Shown here: positions 7,117-15,808 of the stretch, in pieces
Numbering within the stretch: position 1 is the stretch's first letter
How the letters are laid out: each line of letters starts with the position of its first letter
IMG/VR virus record: IMGVR_UViG_3300020183_000118
Span: 1-51,191 of that record
DNA length: 51,191 nucleotides
Direction: 5' to 3' (one strand)
Origin: a virus
The notes under the pieces: generated by a model
Told to the model about the DNA's origin: nothing
Seen by the model: the letters and a program-made list of their open reading frames with translations, nothing else
The model's database searches: none
Position numbers and translations under genes: made by a program

Positions 7117-8832
7117 TTAAATTGCAGCCCCAGTGGGTGTAGTTTGAGCAGGGGCGCCTGCTGGTCCTGGGCCGGCTCCAAGAGGACTTCCTGTACCCGG
7201 TGCTGGTTGTGTTTCGGGACCAGGTTCTGTAGGCGGCGCCACATTTTCCAAATCACCAGCAATACCACCAGGACTTATACCAACGCTTCGTAGATTAGGA
7301 TCCTCGGCTGGCGTAAATTCAATGTCGCCCTGCTCTTCGGCCCACATGGTTTCGTTTTCGCTCATTTCTTGCTCGCTTAGGCCCAGATAACGCTTCATTA
7401 ACCAGCGTTTGCTCATGTAAGGATAAGCTTCTAGCTGAGTAAATGTTGCAATTCTGGCGCTGTCAATATCAGCTTGACGATATTGTGCAAAGTTTTGCGG
7501 TGGTTCAAATATAATTTCAAACAGTTGACTGTCAATGTTAATACCTCTCCAACGCATGAACAGTTTAAACTCTGTATCCAATTTTTCAATAATTGCGCTT
7601 TGTAGACGTTGACAATACTGATTAAAACGCCATTCTTGTATTAGAGCAGTACCTACTCTACCGTCATTGTATGCTTGTGTGGCATCTTCTACTGCTACCG
7701 GTAGGTAACTGCTGGGAATACGCAAACCACGGAATAACTTGTTTGTAAAATAACGTAAATCAGTGATTTCACCTAAGTTGCTAGCGCCAGGCAAGGTATC
7801 TACTGTCGATCCCCTTTGATCAGCTGTAACAGGAAAGAAGTAATCTTCCATCTGTGCCAATGGGTTGTAAGTTGCATCCATCATGTTTGCTCCGCCACCT
7901 GTTTGAGTAGGAATACGTCGCTGACTGATTTCATTTTTTATACGTTCAACAAACGCCATGGCCATATGACTGGGCATATTACCTACATCAATTTTAAATA
8001 CTCTACGCTCAGGAGCACGTTGTACGCGATAGATAATAACACTGTCTTCCAACAGTTCTTTTTGTTTAAAAACTTTGAAAACATTTTCTAACACACTGGT
8101 ACCAAATGGCCAAAATACGTCAAGGCCTTCGGTAAGACTAAGATGCATGATATGTTCGGCATTTACCGCGGCTTCGTTTTGAGCTCTAGTGAAACGCCCG
8201 CCGCCACCCAAGGGCACATTAGGCTGAACATAACTTCCTGACGGGCCGCCCACTTGCGGATGATTCATGTACTGATCGCTAGTAGTAACTGCTGTGACAG
8301 TGAGATTTTCAAAGTTGGGGTTGAGGTCTTTGACGATGTACTGCTCGGGCTTTTTACCTTCACTTTCGTTAACAATAACCTTGACCACTTTGCTCATTTC
8401 TACCCAGAACAGTTTAAAGTTTTCGGGATCTCGCACAAACACTTGATCACCGTATTTTATTGTATTTCTTACAATTCTAAATATACGTTTGTTGAATTCA
8501 TTGAGATTGACCCATTGTTGCAGTTGTTCCTTGATGATTTTTACTTCGTTATCAGTGGGTTGATCTTTGTATTTGATATCAAATGGTGTGTTGTTTGCTT
8601 CATTTTTCTGAGTCATAAACTCACTGAGAATGTCTAGAGCTGCATTGATTTCTGAATCCATGTCCATTTGTTCGTACTGATTGTAGCGTTCAATACGATT
8701 GGGATGTCCAATATAAACGTCAGGCAAGTTGCTTTGATAGTTTCTATATCCAGGATCTGGCAAGCGACCGCTACCAAGTGGACTGATGTTGCTGGGCAAA
8801 TTAGACGACTTAAAATATTTTTTCCAAGACAT
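7117..8832 (-). CDS. 20: Portal vertex protein (gp20 family)
   Basis: 571 residues from the ATG at 8832 (MSWKKYFKSS). An in-frame TTG further upstream (8868) is unlikely to be used because it would overlap the previous gene. The protein forms the dodecameric portal through which DNA is packaged and to which the neck joins. Conserved gp20 features visible are the N-terminal RIERYNQYEQMDMDSEINAA, IKYGDQVF, WVEMSKV, and RGLRIPSSYLPV followed by YNDGRVGTALIQE and RFNQYCQRLQ. The last 60 residues are a Pro/Gly/Ala-rich tail that T4 gp20 lacks. Size is near T4 (524). It heads the head cassette. Confidence 0.95.
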   Translation of the reverse strand: MSWKKYFKSSNLPSNISPLGSGRLPDPGYRNYQSNLPDVYIGHPNRIERYNQYEQMDMDSEINAALDILSEFMTQKNEANNTPFDIKYKDQPTDNEVKIIKEQLQQWVNLNEFNKRIFRIVRNTIKYGDQVFVRDPENFKLFWVEMSKVVKVIVNESEGKKPEQYIVKDLNPNFENLTVTAVTTSDQYMNHPQVGGPSGSYVQPNVPLGGGGRFTRAQNEAAVNAEHIMHLSLTEGLDVFWPFGTSVLENVFKVFKQKELLEDSVIIYRVQRAPERRVFKIDVGNMPSHMAMAFVERIKNEISQRRIPTQTGGGANMMDATYNPLAQMEDYFFPVTADQRGSTVDTLPGASNLGEITDLRYFTNKLFRGLRIPSSYLPVAVEDATQAYNDGRVGTALIQEWRFNQYCQRLQSAIIEKLDTEFKLFMRWRGINIDSQLFEIIFEPPQNFAQYRQADIDSARIATFTQLEAYPYMSKRWLMKRYLGLSEQEMSENETMWAEEQGDIEFTPAEDPNLRSVGISPGGIAGDLENVAPPTEPGPETQPAPGTGSPLGAGPGPAGAPAQTTPTGAAI

Positions 8833-8864
8833 AGCGTGTTCCGAGTGTGCAGTATTTACCGTGA

Positions 8865-11138
8865 TCAAGCCGTGTTGTTGGCTATTCTTTCGGACACACT
8901 GACCATGTCCTGCATTTCAGAAACTATCTTTTGTATTTCAGCAGTTTGCAGCTCGAGTGTTCTTTTTTGCTGCTCGCTGCTAGTAACCAATTGATCTTTT
9001 AGTTCAGTCATGACCTGACTCAGGCCACTAGGTGCAGAAAATGCTGTTTCTATTGCCCGGGTCACTGCTGCTGGCAATTCTGCAATTGGAGCTATATCAG
9101 GTGTAGCACTATCTTTGCGCCTTTCAATATCTTTTTGCAAAGAGTCTAAACTGGCTGCAAAAATATTTTGTAATTGAGTGGTTTTAGCTAATAGTTCAGT
9201 TGGATCAAGATTAGCTGCAAATTGATCCAAAGGAACAATCTGTCCTGGAGCGTCAAATGTTCTTACTTCAGGTCCTTGTTCGCCCACAATATAAGGAAGG
9301 AAACGACCCACCGGACCTCCGTCTGCTCTGGGTTCGGGTACAGGAAAAGTTGCTCGTACCCACCGTTTAAAAATTTCAGTCATGTTGGCCTTGTACTCTT
9401 CAAGATCTGTTACTGGTCCTGGAGGCGTTCTTCCAGGAACATCTACACCAAACATCAATGACAGTGTTTGTTGTAGTCCTTGCACAAAGGCCTCGGTTGT
9501 GGCACCAATTGCTGTGGCATATTTTGGTAAAGCCTCTAAAGCCAAGTTTTCTATAGCTTTGGCAAATTTTTGTGTTTGATCTTGAGCTTTAAGAATACCG
9601 GTTGTGAGATCACCGCTGGCTGTGGCTTGATCTTCAGCAGCACGTTTTGATTGTTTATATATGTCTTTATCTTTAAATGCAAGAGCTACAAGTTCGTTAA
9701 TACCAGTTGTTAAGCCGCCTAAACTGCCACTCAAGGTGTTAATCATGGGTATTACACCACCAGTTGAGTCTTCAAGTTCTTTTTGTTTTTTACCTGCACG
9801 TATGGATTGTTCTACCCCTGCTTGTTGAGCATCTGCTACACTCTTGGATGAGTCGTAAATTATTTCTCTGCCTAATGTGAAAATTCTAGCAAAGTCCTCA
9901 TTGTTAGCAGATAACAAAGCGGCAGTTTCCTCTGTAATTACTTGACCGCCTGAAGCTATAAATTGTAAAAATCCTTTTTTAGCTGATTCTGGCAAATAAC
10001 GAAAGTATGCCTGAAATTTGTTGGCCTGTTCTGGATCAGTGAACTTGCTCATGATATCAGCTTGCATGGATTTAATTCTAGCTTCTTCGACTAAAGCCTT
10101 GGCATTTTTTCCTGTAATATCTTGTAGCACTTTTAAATCAACAGCATATGCTTTGGTAGCTCTAGCCACATCGGCAGCCTGAAGATTTTTAAACTGCTCC
10201 TGAGTCATAGTGGCACGTACAGTGCTTAAATAATCAGCTGCCAGTTCTGCCTGCTCCTCGATCGAGTAACCAAGCGCACGTAACTCATTGCGTAGCGTTC
10301 TTCCGTTAGCACCTTGTTCAGTTTCAAATGCAGCACTCACGTCTGCAACTTTTTTAGCTCCTTCGGCTAACGGAATACCAAAATTTCTAATAGACGCTTC
10401 AGCGGCTGCTACAGACTTGGTAAATTGTTCTATAGTCATACCCGATCTAGAAGCAACATCGCGCAGCTCCATGAAACTGCCCGAAAAACTGGCACCCATT
10501 TTGTTAAACGTGCCCATGTTTTGTATGGTTTCCTGCAGTTCTTTGCTCATCATCTCGTTGATGACCTTGGCGCCGGATCCCAATACGCCGACTACGGCGC
10601 TGCTTGCTTTGCTCAGACCTTTGATTACAGTACCTAGTGGGCCTAAATATTCTGTCAGATCGGCGCCAGATTCAATTATTCCTCGTATGCCCATTGTGGC
10701 CATATCAATACCGGTACTGAAAATTCCAGCTGTGGCAGCAATAGGGTTATCTTGTATGCTTTTGGCCGATTTAGTAAAGGTAATACTCATGTCAGCCACA
10801 GCAGTAGACAGTCGTTGTAATTCAAAAGCAAAGCGACTGTTTTTGAAATCTTGTGCAGCAATAGTAGCAGCATTCATGCCAGATTCAAACTTGCTCCAAC
10901 CCGACGATGTGGCAGCAGCAGCTGAACGTGACGCACTGGCCAAGCCCGCCATGCTGCCAGCTGCTTCGTCAGCTGAATTAGCAGTACGTTTGGTCGCCGC
11001 TGCGGCTTCAGCGTCGTATCGACGCTGACGATTGCTTTGGCTGGCCATTACTCGCAGCAACTCTTGCAAGGTGCTTTCTTGAGCAGCGTTTTCTACATAA
11101 ACTGGACCAGTTGGTAATCCATCAATTCTGATAGCCAT
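8865..11138 (-). CDS. Tape-measure-like tail protein
   Basis: 757 residues. Ala/Ser/Gln-rich, mostly helical, with hydrophobic stretches in the first third (about 125-215, e.g. SSAVVGVLGSGAKVI). About residue 610 it has the sequence PRADGGPVGRFLPYIVGEQG followed by PEV, typical for C-terminal parts of phage tape-measure proteins. The last 60 residues form a charged coiled coil. Such proteins set tail length and are packed inside the tail tube; T4 uses gp29 for this. The gene stands alone between portal and the divergent gp26 operon, with a candidate late promoter 30 bases upstream. The tape-measure call is from the motif and composition. Confidence 0.8.
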   Translation of the reverse strand: MAIRIDGLPTGPVYVENAAQESTLQELLRVMASQSNRQRRYDAEAAAATKRTANSADEAAGSMAGLASASRSAAAATSSGWSKFESGMNAATIAAQDFKNSRFAFELQRLSTAVADMSITFTKSAKSIQDNPIAATAGIFSTGIDMATMGIRGIIESGADLTEYLGPLGTVIKGLSKASSAVVGVLGSGAKVINEMMSKELQETIQNMGTFNKMGASFSGSFMELRDVASRSGMTIEQFTKSVAAAEASIRNFGIPLAEGAKKVADVSAAFETEQGANGRTLRNELRALGYSIEEQAELAADYLSTVRATMTQEQFKNLQAADVARATKAYAVDLKVLQDITGKNAKALVEEARIKSMQADIMSKFTDPEQANKFQAYFRYLPESAKKGFLQFIASGGQVITEETAALLSANNEDFARIFTLGREIIYDSSKSVADAQQAGVEQSIRAGKKQKELEDSTGGVIPMINTLSGSLGGLTTGINELVALAFKDKDIYKQSKRAAEDQATASGDLTTGILKAQDQTQKFAKAIENLALEALPKYATAIGATTEAFVQGLQQTLSLMFGVDVPGRTPPGPVTDLEEYKANMTEIFKRWVRATFPVPEPRADGGPVGRFLPYIVGEQGPEVRTFDAPGQIVPLDQFAANLDPTELLAKTTQLQNIFAASLDSLQKDIERRKDSATPDIAPIAELPAAVTRAIETAFSAPSGLSQVMTELKDQLVTSSEQQKRTLELQTAEIQKIVSEMQDMVSVSERIANNTA

Positions 11139-11148
11139 ATTTTTCCAC

Positions 11149-11156
11149 TATAAATA
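11149..11156 (+). promoter_or_regulatory. Late promoter TATAAATA for the gp26 operon
   Basis: Exact T4 late consensus on the plus strand, 33 bases before the ATG of gp26, with a GGGGA ribosome site between. Recognition by gp55 with the sliding clamp is established for T4; use here is inferred. Confidence 0.85.
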
Positions 11157-11168
11157 CTACATCAATTA

Positions 11169-11176
11169 TATTTATT
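11169..11176 (-). promoter_or_regulatory. Candidate late promoter (AATAAATA) for tape-measure gene
   Basis: The minus strand reads AATAAATA, one base off the late consensus, 30 bases before the ATG at 11138. It is interleaved with the opposite promoter at 11149-11156. Confidence 0.55.
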
Positions 11177-11189
11177 TGGGGATCAAACC

Positions 11190-12026
11190 ATGGCCGTAGC
11201 AGCTAATAATCCGTTATTCAAACATTTTCGACAACCAGCACTGTATCTAAAATTGCCAAGTCAAGGACAATTTTGGCCTGACGCAGCTATTGATTTACCG
11301 GTAACCGGTGAAATTCCTGTGTATCCTATGACGGTCAAAGACGAAATTACCTTGAAAACCCCTGATGCACTCATGAACGGTGTAGGTGTAATTGAAACAA
11401 TACAAAGCTGTTGTCCCAATATCAAAGATGCCTGGAAAATGCCCATAATTGACCTCGATGCTGTATTGATTGCCATAAGATTGGCCAGCTACGGTCATAA
11501 TATGGACATAACTACAAATTGTAAACAGTGTGCCAGTGAAAATGACAATACTGTTGATCTGCGTATGGTACTAGATCGTTTGCGTATTCCAGAATTCAAA
11601 TCAGAACGTATTGATAATTTGACATTTAAATTTAGACCACAAGCATTTGAAGACAACAACAAAGTCAACATGATACAGTACGAGCAGCAACGCTTGATAG
11701 ACGCAGTGACCAGCAGTACTCTAAGTGACGAAGAAAAGAAAGCGCAATTTGATCAAATTTTTCCCAGATTGACTGATTTAAGTGTGGCCACAGTGGTTAA
11801 CAATATAGAATCCATCACACTAGAAGATGGTACTCAAGTGACCGACGAATACTACATAAAAGAGTTCTTGTTCAATTGCGAACGTAGCACATACACAGAA
11901 ATAAAAAACAAAATAGATAACTTGATCAAACAATTACAGATTGATCCAATGGAAATCGTTTGTTCAGAATGTCAGACAACATATCAAGCCGAGTTAAATT
12001 TTAATCAAGCAAATTTTTTCGGATGA
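11190..12026 (+). CDS. 26: Baseplate hub protein (gp26 family)
   Basis: 278 residues. The N-terminal part has the pattern YLKLPSQGQFWPDAAIDLP followed by IPVYPMTVKDEITLKTPDAL, characteristic of the T4 gp26-type baseplate hub family. Two Cys pairs, CKQC (111/114) and CSEC (258/261), could together bind a metal such as zinc, as seen in relatives. T4 gp26 is 208 residues. The gene has an exact late promoter and the site GGGGA; it ends in a TGA that overlaps the next frame. Role in central baseplate assembly is from family knowledge. Confidence 0.85.
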   Translation: MAVAANNPLFKHFRQPALYLKLPSQGQFWPDAAIDLPVTGEIPVYPMTVKDEITLKTPDALMNGVGVIETIQSCCPNIKDAWKMPIIDLDAVLIAIRLASYGHNMDITTNCKQCASENDNTVDLRMVLDRLRIPEFKSERIDNLTFKFRPQAFEDNNKVNMIQYEQQRLIDAVTSSTLSDEEKKAQFDQIFPRLTDLSVATVVNNIESITLEDGTQVTDEYYIKEFLFNCERSTYTEIKNKIDNLIKQLQIDPMEIVCSECQTTYQAELNFNQANFFG

Positions 12027-12037
12027 GGCTTTTGACC

Positions 12038-12250
12038 ATGTCTGAATCAGACATGCTAACGTACTTCGAACAGCTAGAACGACAGTCAAAAGCCATAAAA
12101 GAAGAAATGCTGAGAATGTGTTGGTACATGAGAGGTGGACTCAGCTATGAAGATTCCATGCTGTTGAGCAATGATGATCGTGCTCTAATAGGTAAAATAA
12201 TCAAAGACAATTTAGAAACTGCTAAGAAATCAGGAATGCCATTCTTCTAA
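12038..12250 (+). CDS. Small baseplate-assembly gene after gp26
   Basis: 70 residues from ATG 12038, chosen because GAGG at 12025-12028 gives a well-placed ribosome site; an ATG at 12023 overlapping the gp26 stop would add five residues. The sequence is helical (LTYFEQLERQSKAIKEEML), then CWYMRGGLSYEDSMLLS, a pattern I associate with small genes that follow gp26-like genes in T4-type phages, with a role comparable to assembly chaperones. In T4 gene 51 follows 26, but gp51 is much larger, so I give no symbol. Confidence 0.7.
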   Translation: MSESDMLTYFEQLERQSKAIKEEMLRMCWYMRGGLSYEDSMLLSNDDRALIGKIIKDNLETAKKSGMPFF

Positions 12251-12303
12251 GACTAACTTCGTTAGTCTATTGATTTCGCTTGCGCTCATCAATTTTGTTT
12301 TTT
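12251..12303 (+). terminator. Tandem hairpins with T run ending the gp26 operon
   Basis: The first hairpin, GACTAAC-TTC-GTTAGTC (12251-12267), starts right after the stop codon. The second pairs ATTGAT (12269-12274) with ATCAAT (12288-12293), with an inner CGC-TT-GCG, and is followed by TTTTGTTTTTT. The second is a good intrinsic terminator for plus-strand transcription. Confidence 0.85.
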
Positions 12304-12659
12304 AGATTTCATCTAGATTAATTGGTCACTCTTTGCCCAGGGCGGGCAAAAATACATGAGCTTCATCTGAGTAGCACAGTCACTAGCGTTAGAGCATTAC
12401 AGAGGTGGTTGTCCGGTACCTCGAGCTCCGTTCTTATACAACGGCGGTTTATACAATAGACGCTAGCCTACCATACAAACGTGCTTGATCACTCAAGCGT
12501 CTTTATAGCCTTTATAAATCCTGTTCAAACAACTAAATCGCGGCATTTGCGATCTTCATCCCGAAGGGTAGTAGTTGAGTGCTTCTTGCAGCGAGAAGGC
12601 TTCCGTCCCTGTGTTTATTTCGACCAGGTCTAGGGCACACGATATTAACTTGTGCGAGT
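12304..12659. ncRNA. Gene-free, hairpin-rich region; candidate structured RNA
   Basis: About 355 bases between two converging operons with no plausible frame. Possible helices: TTTGCCC/GGGCAAA (12332-12350); a 7-bp stem CTAGCGT/ACGCTAG (12383-12389 with 12460-12466) enclosing GAGGT/ACCTC (12402-12422) and CCGTT/AACGG with a 7-base loop (12428-12444); GCTTGA/TCAAGC (12483-12498); ATCGC/GCGAT with a 7-base loop (12537-12553); CTTCT/AGAAG with a 7-base loop (12582-12598); GCACA/TGTGC (12635-12655). The layout resembles a folded RNA more than a spacer. A TATAAATC motif at 12513-12520 (plus) and TATAAAGA on the minus strand nearby are weak late-promoter candidates. No tRNA, tmRNA or known riboswitch could be matched. 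The strand is unresolved. Confidence 0.4.
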
Positions 12660-13679
12660 TTATACTGCGGTACTTGTTATAATTTTAGCCAGAAAATTGC
12701 TGTAAAGTTGATGTGTTTTTGGGCCAGGGTGTAGATTATCGGTGCCAAAGTCTTGATATAAAAATAAGCCTTGAGTATTGTATGTTTTAGCGTTTTTATT
12801 TAATAGATATTTGAATTGATAATAATATTGTTCATTTAGTAAAGATCGATTTAATAAATCATCAATTACTGCATTAAACATTACTAATTGGATGTCGAGT
12901 TTTTTACAAAAGTTTATTAATTCTCTAATAGATTCCAAGCATTGAAATAAGTTATTTTCGTCGTCCAATTGATCAATTGGGAAAATTCTGTTAAATGCAC
13001 TATTCTTTTGATATAATGCATTTAAAGCATGAAGATGATGTAATTGATCTTGGTAGTAATACGGTATTCTTCTAAAGGTTGTTATCCCCCAACACAGTAT
13101 GTCTCCAGACCTGATGTCAGATTTTAAAATCTGATTAGCAGCCCACCGAATTGACGATCCGGGCGCAGTTAAAAAACTACAAGGCAAATCTAATTTATCG
13201 CCTACAAGAGAACCATATCGTTCAGTAGGTTTTACACCAACGCCGTGACTTACACTACATCCTGCGATCCAAATTTGCTTGCTGTTGGTTTTTCTAGTGT
13301 CGGCGATAGAATTTTTATATTTTTGACTAATGCATAAATTTAAATTAACAACTTTTACTTGATCTGACAAATAAAGTAATAAAATTTCAGACGAGCCTTG
13401 TATGCAGTCGGTGGCATTGGTTGCAGTTATAGTTTTGTGATCAGACCATACTTCCGGTGGGCAGTATACAATAGTATCAGCTGATAGCAAGATTTCCATC
13501 ACAATTGATATGTCTTTGGGAAGATCTGCTAGCGAAGTGTAGCATACTAGATTGTGTCGCCGAGATTCCAAGAACTCCTGATAATTGCTTGACTCAACTA
13601 AAAAAGCATCGCGTCTGTGCGCTTTTGCTTGTTCGGCAAGTTCAATATTGCAATCACCAAAATATATAACTTTGCTCAT
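12660..13679 (-). CDS. SGNH-hydrolase-like protein with extra N-terminal domain
   Basis: 339 residues. Residues about 135-330 look like an SGNH/GDSL-type fold: IAGCSVSHGVGV with candidate nucleophile Ser142, a Gly block APGSSIRW (about 172-179), and TDNLHPGPKTH with Asp314 and His317 as the D-x-x-H block. Such enzymes remove or transfer acyl or acetyl groups on glycans, lipids or other esters. Residues 1-130 form a separate domain of unknown function. The 294-residue gene at 22245-23129 has the same two-part plan and many shared motifs, so they are paralogues. It is the last gene of the gp55 operon and overlaps the GIY-YIG gene by four bases. AT content is high. The substrate is unknown. Confidence 0.65.
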   Translation of the reverse strand: MSKVIYFGDCNIELAEQAKAHRRDAFLVESSNYQEFLESRRHNLVCYTSLADLPKDISIVMEILLSADTIVYCPPEVWSDHKTITATNATDCIQGSSEILLLYLSDQVKVVNLNLCISQKYKNSIADTRKTNSKQIWIAGCSVSHGVGVKPTERYGSLVGDKLDLPCSFLTAPGSSIRWAANQILKSDIRSGDILCWGITTFRRIPYYYQDQLHHLHALNALYQKNSAFNRIFPIDQLDDENNLFQCLESIRELINFCKKLDIQLVMFNAVIDDLLNRSLLNEQYYYQFKYLLNKNAKTYNTQGLFLYQDFGTDNLHPGPKTHQLYSNFLAKIITSTAV

Positions 13680-14101
13680 TTCTTTTTTATGTGCGATCCG
13701 TGGACACGAACGCTAATCTGTCCGTTATAGTATTGATCTGATTCTAAGACTTGGTGTCTAAATTGTTCCCTTGCTTCAATATATGAACATTCTGCTCGTG
13801 ATTTGCAGTAAAAAAGTATTTCTCTAGTAAATTTTTCTGGGCCTAGTGATTCGATGTCTTTGTTTAGTTCGTCGTTTGAGCCATAATAGGTTTGCCAATC
13901 ACTGTCTATTTTGCTTCTGATTCTTTTTTTCTTTTTGTTGCCGTTTTTTAGTTTTACTGTTCGTACTGTAGTTTTTGAAAATTTGGCTAGTTTTTTTCCT
14001 ATATATTTGCGCCCAGATACTGTATTTGTAATCAAATATACAAATCCCACGCAATCTTCAGGAAGTGATTCCACTAGAGTGGATTCGAATAGCCATGACA
14101 T
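13676..14101 (-). CDS. GIY-YIG-like endonuclease (seg-type)
   Basis: 141 residues. The N-terminal GFVYLITNTVSGRKYIGKKL (about 19-38) is a variant GIY-YIG motif, in which Tyr pairs are present as VYLI and KYIG. A Lys/Arg-rich insertion follows (LKNGNKKKKRIRSKI), then DWQTYYGSNDEL and an acidic candidate metal ligand in YIEAREQFRHQVL (Glu near 110). Small stand-alone proteins of this type in T4-like phages are usually described as seg-like homing endonucleases; whether this copy cuts DNA is unknown. It sits between the SDR gene (10-base gap) and the distal SGNH gene (4-base overlap). Confidence 0.8.
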   Translation of the reverse strand: MSWLFESTLVESLPEDCVGFVYLITNTVSGRKYIGKKLAKFSKTTVRTVKLKNGNKKKKRIRSKIDSDWQTYYGSNDELNKDIESLGPEKFTREILFYCKSRAECSYIEAREQFRHQVLESDQYYNGQISVRVHGSHIKKK

Positions 14102-14111
14102 ACAGCATTAA

Positions 14112-14696
14112 TTATGCCTTGTAGTCTAGATTACAATAAAATGTTATTTCCTCAATACAAGTATTTTGATTTAATTTTCCTGCATACTTTATAAAATCTG
14201 ATACATCTTGCAAATTTAAACCATTTCCAGTCCACGTTGGGCGATTTCTGCTTAGTTCTGTGTCTAACCGGTCTAATGTAATCAAAGTAGTTTTAAAAGC
14301 CACTTTATTAGCCTTAAACGATGCTGTACATTGTTTACTTGCGTGTGTCAATGCTGCTTTGGCCACACGATATGTTTCAAATCCGGGCTCACGAGCCACA
14401 ACATGTTTTTCGCCTACGCTGCCAATGTTATAGATATGTCCTGCTTTGTGGTTTTTGCTCCATGCGTCGTATACTGCTTCTAACACATGCACTTGTCCAA
14501 AATTAGCCCATGCTTCTTGTGGTGGACCATCAAAGGCATTGTTTACAAACACGTCATAATCCAAACTCAATTTGGCTATATATTCGTGATCTTGTGTAAT
14601 ATCAACGCCGTCTATACGACTAATGCTAACGCCGTTAAACTCTTCAACTAGATGTTTTCCTAATCCTCGATTACCACCTGTTACTAACACTTTCAT
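14112..14696 (-). CDS. Short-chain dehydrogenase/reductase (SDR)
   Basis: 194 residues, short for an SDR (commonly about 250). The N-terminal VLVTGGNRGLGKHL (about 3-16) is the TGxxxGxG dinucleotide-binding motif; NNA is at 52-54; the catalytic set is visible as Ser93 (NIGSVG), Tyr109 and Lys113 (YRVAK). It should use NAD(P)H to oxidise or reduce a carbonyl or alcohol; the substrate is unknown. The C-terminal substrate-binding part is abbreviated. Its ATG overlaps the stop of the radical SAM gene, and it has the best ribosome site in the operon (AAGGAGG), suggesting strong translation. Confidence 0.85.
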   Translation of the reverse strand: MKVLVTGGNRGLGKHLVEEFNGVSISRIDGVDITQDHEYIAKLSLDYDVFVNNAFDGPPQEAWANFGQVHVLEAVYDAWSKNHKAGHIYNIGSVGEKHVVAREPGFETYRVAKAALTHASKQCTASFKANKVAFKTTLITLDRLDTELSRNRPTWTGNGLNLQDVSDFIKYAGKLNQNTCIEEITFYCNLDYKA

Positions 14697-15808
14697 CTAA
14701 TGGATCCTCCTTGATCCCAAACTTTGGTAAATTTTTCTCCGCATGTCATCGCACATTCCATAATTCTATTAGAATCAGACCAACTGTCAACCAAGTCGCG
14801 CCAAAAATAAGATTGAAATATCTTTTGTAAACTGTGATGTTTTATATCCAATTGGTCTTTATAATTTTCTATAAATTCTTTTACTTGTATTTTTCCTGTG
14901 TTAGTAAAACTGGCACTATTGGCACCTGGTTTTGCAAACGAATGAAATCTTGCGTCGTACATGTTGTGTTCAAAAAAGTTACATGGAAGTACAAGCCCTT
15001 CGGCAGTAATCACAACTTTGTTACCTAATAAGGCATCACATTTGATTGGTGTTTGTTGTAAATAGTCTTTAAAAGTCCCATACATTTGTTTGATAACTTC
15101 TATTTTTTGTACACTGGGATTACGCCATTCAGAATTATTTGGTTCTTCTAGCAAGTATTCTGTATGACCATGCCTGTCCAGTACTGGCCAATTGGGGTAT
15201 GCACATTCGTTGGCATGATCGTAAAAACGGCCAGTCTTTTTTGGTAAAAAATTAAAGAATCCGTATTCTTTACTCAATTGTCTTGCTTGTTCAACTTGAT
15301 GTTCGTTATGTTTAAAAACTATAAAGTTCCATTGCGCTCGACCGCCCTTGCGAATAAATGCTCTAGCATTACGTATAGCAATAGAGTATTTTACATTACG
15401 TCTATAGATGTGTAAAGTGTCCTCTAGTCCATCAAAGCCAAAATCAATTTGACCATAACCGTTCATGATGGTCGCTATTTCTTCCCAATAGCTTTCGTCA
15501 TGCACACCACCATTGGTGTGAACGTATAACCATACTGTTGGATTTTTAGTTCTAAAATCTTGAAGAATGTCTAAGAAGTCAGGATGCATGACAGGATCGC
15601 CATAACTCCCGCAAAAAAATATTTGCTTTAATTGACTACAATGGTCAACGCTGAAGGCAGCATCAATTACTTCTCTATCTAAATGTATCAACGGCATGTA
15701 AGGATTAAGTCCTGATCCTTGTACGTTTCTTGGACATTGGGGGCAGGCAGCATTACAATAAGTTGTAATTTCCAATTGATATTCTTTAATTTTTTTATAA
15801 TCAAACAT
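14693..15808 (-). CDS. Radical SAM protein with SPASM-like C-terminus
   Basis: 371 residues. The cluster motif is CNAACPQC (Cys18, 22, 25), binding the 4Fe-4S that cleaves S-adenosylmethionine. FCGSYGDPVMHPDFLDIL (about 70-87) matches the GGE-like strand and loop of twitch/SPASM radical SAM proteins. The C-terminal third has Cys residues in the pattern KCDALLGNKVVITAEGLVLP-C and ECAMTCG, suggesting an auxiliary cluster. Such enzymes often modify peptides or sugars. It overlaps the gene upstream (8 bases) and the SDR downstream (4 bases). The substrate is not known. Confidence 0.85.
   Translation of the reverse strand: MFDYKKIKEYQLEITTYCNAACPQCPRNVQGSGLNPYMPLIHLDREVIDAAFSVDHCSQLKQIFFCGSYGDPVMHPDFLDILQDFRTKNPTVWLYVHTNGGVHDESYWEEIATIMNGYGQIDFGFDGLEDTLHIYRRNVKYSIAIRNARAFIRKGGRAQWNFIVFKHNEHQVEQARQLSKEYGFFNFLPKKTGRFYDHANECAYPNWPVLDRHGHTEYLLEEPNNSEWRNPSVQKIEVIKQMYGTFKDYLQQTPIKCDALLGNKVVITAEGLVLPCNFFEHNMYDARFHSFAKPGANSASFTNTGKIQVKEFIENYKDQLDIKHHSLQKIFQSYFWRDLVDSWSDSNRIMECAMTCGEKFTKVWDQGGSIR

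Noticed and set aside
8833-8868. Extended portal start at TTG 8868
   Set aside because: ATG 8832 has a GGAA upstream and gives the usual gp20 N-terminus; the TTG overlaps the upstream gene end.
10288-11028. 246-residue plus-strand frame opposite the tape-measure gene
   Set aside because: Antisense shadow of a clear gene; composition mirrors the Ala-rich gene on the other strand.
12383-12466. tRNA candidate built on the CCGTT-CTTATAC-AACGG hairpin (5-bp stem, 7-base loop, T at loop position 2)
   Set aside because: No T-arm with a TTCRA-type loop, no D-arm and no acceptor pairing at the right distance on either strand.
12530-12659. Possible tmRNA or glutamine-riboswitch-like elements (GGGACGGAAG on minus, GCAAATGCC)
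   Set aside because: The remaining conserved parts of these families are missing.
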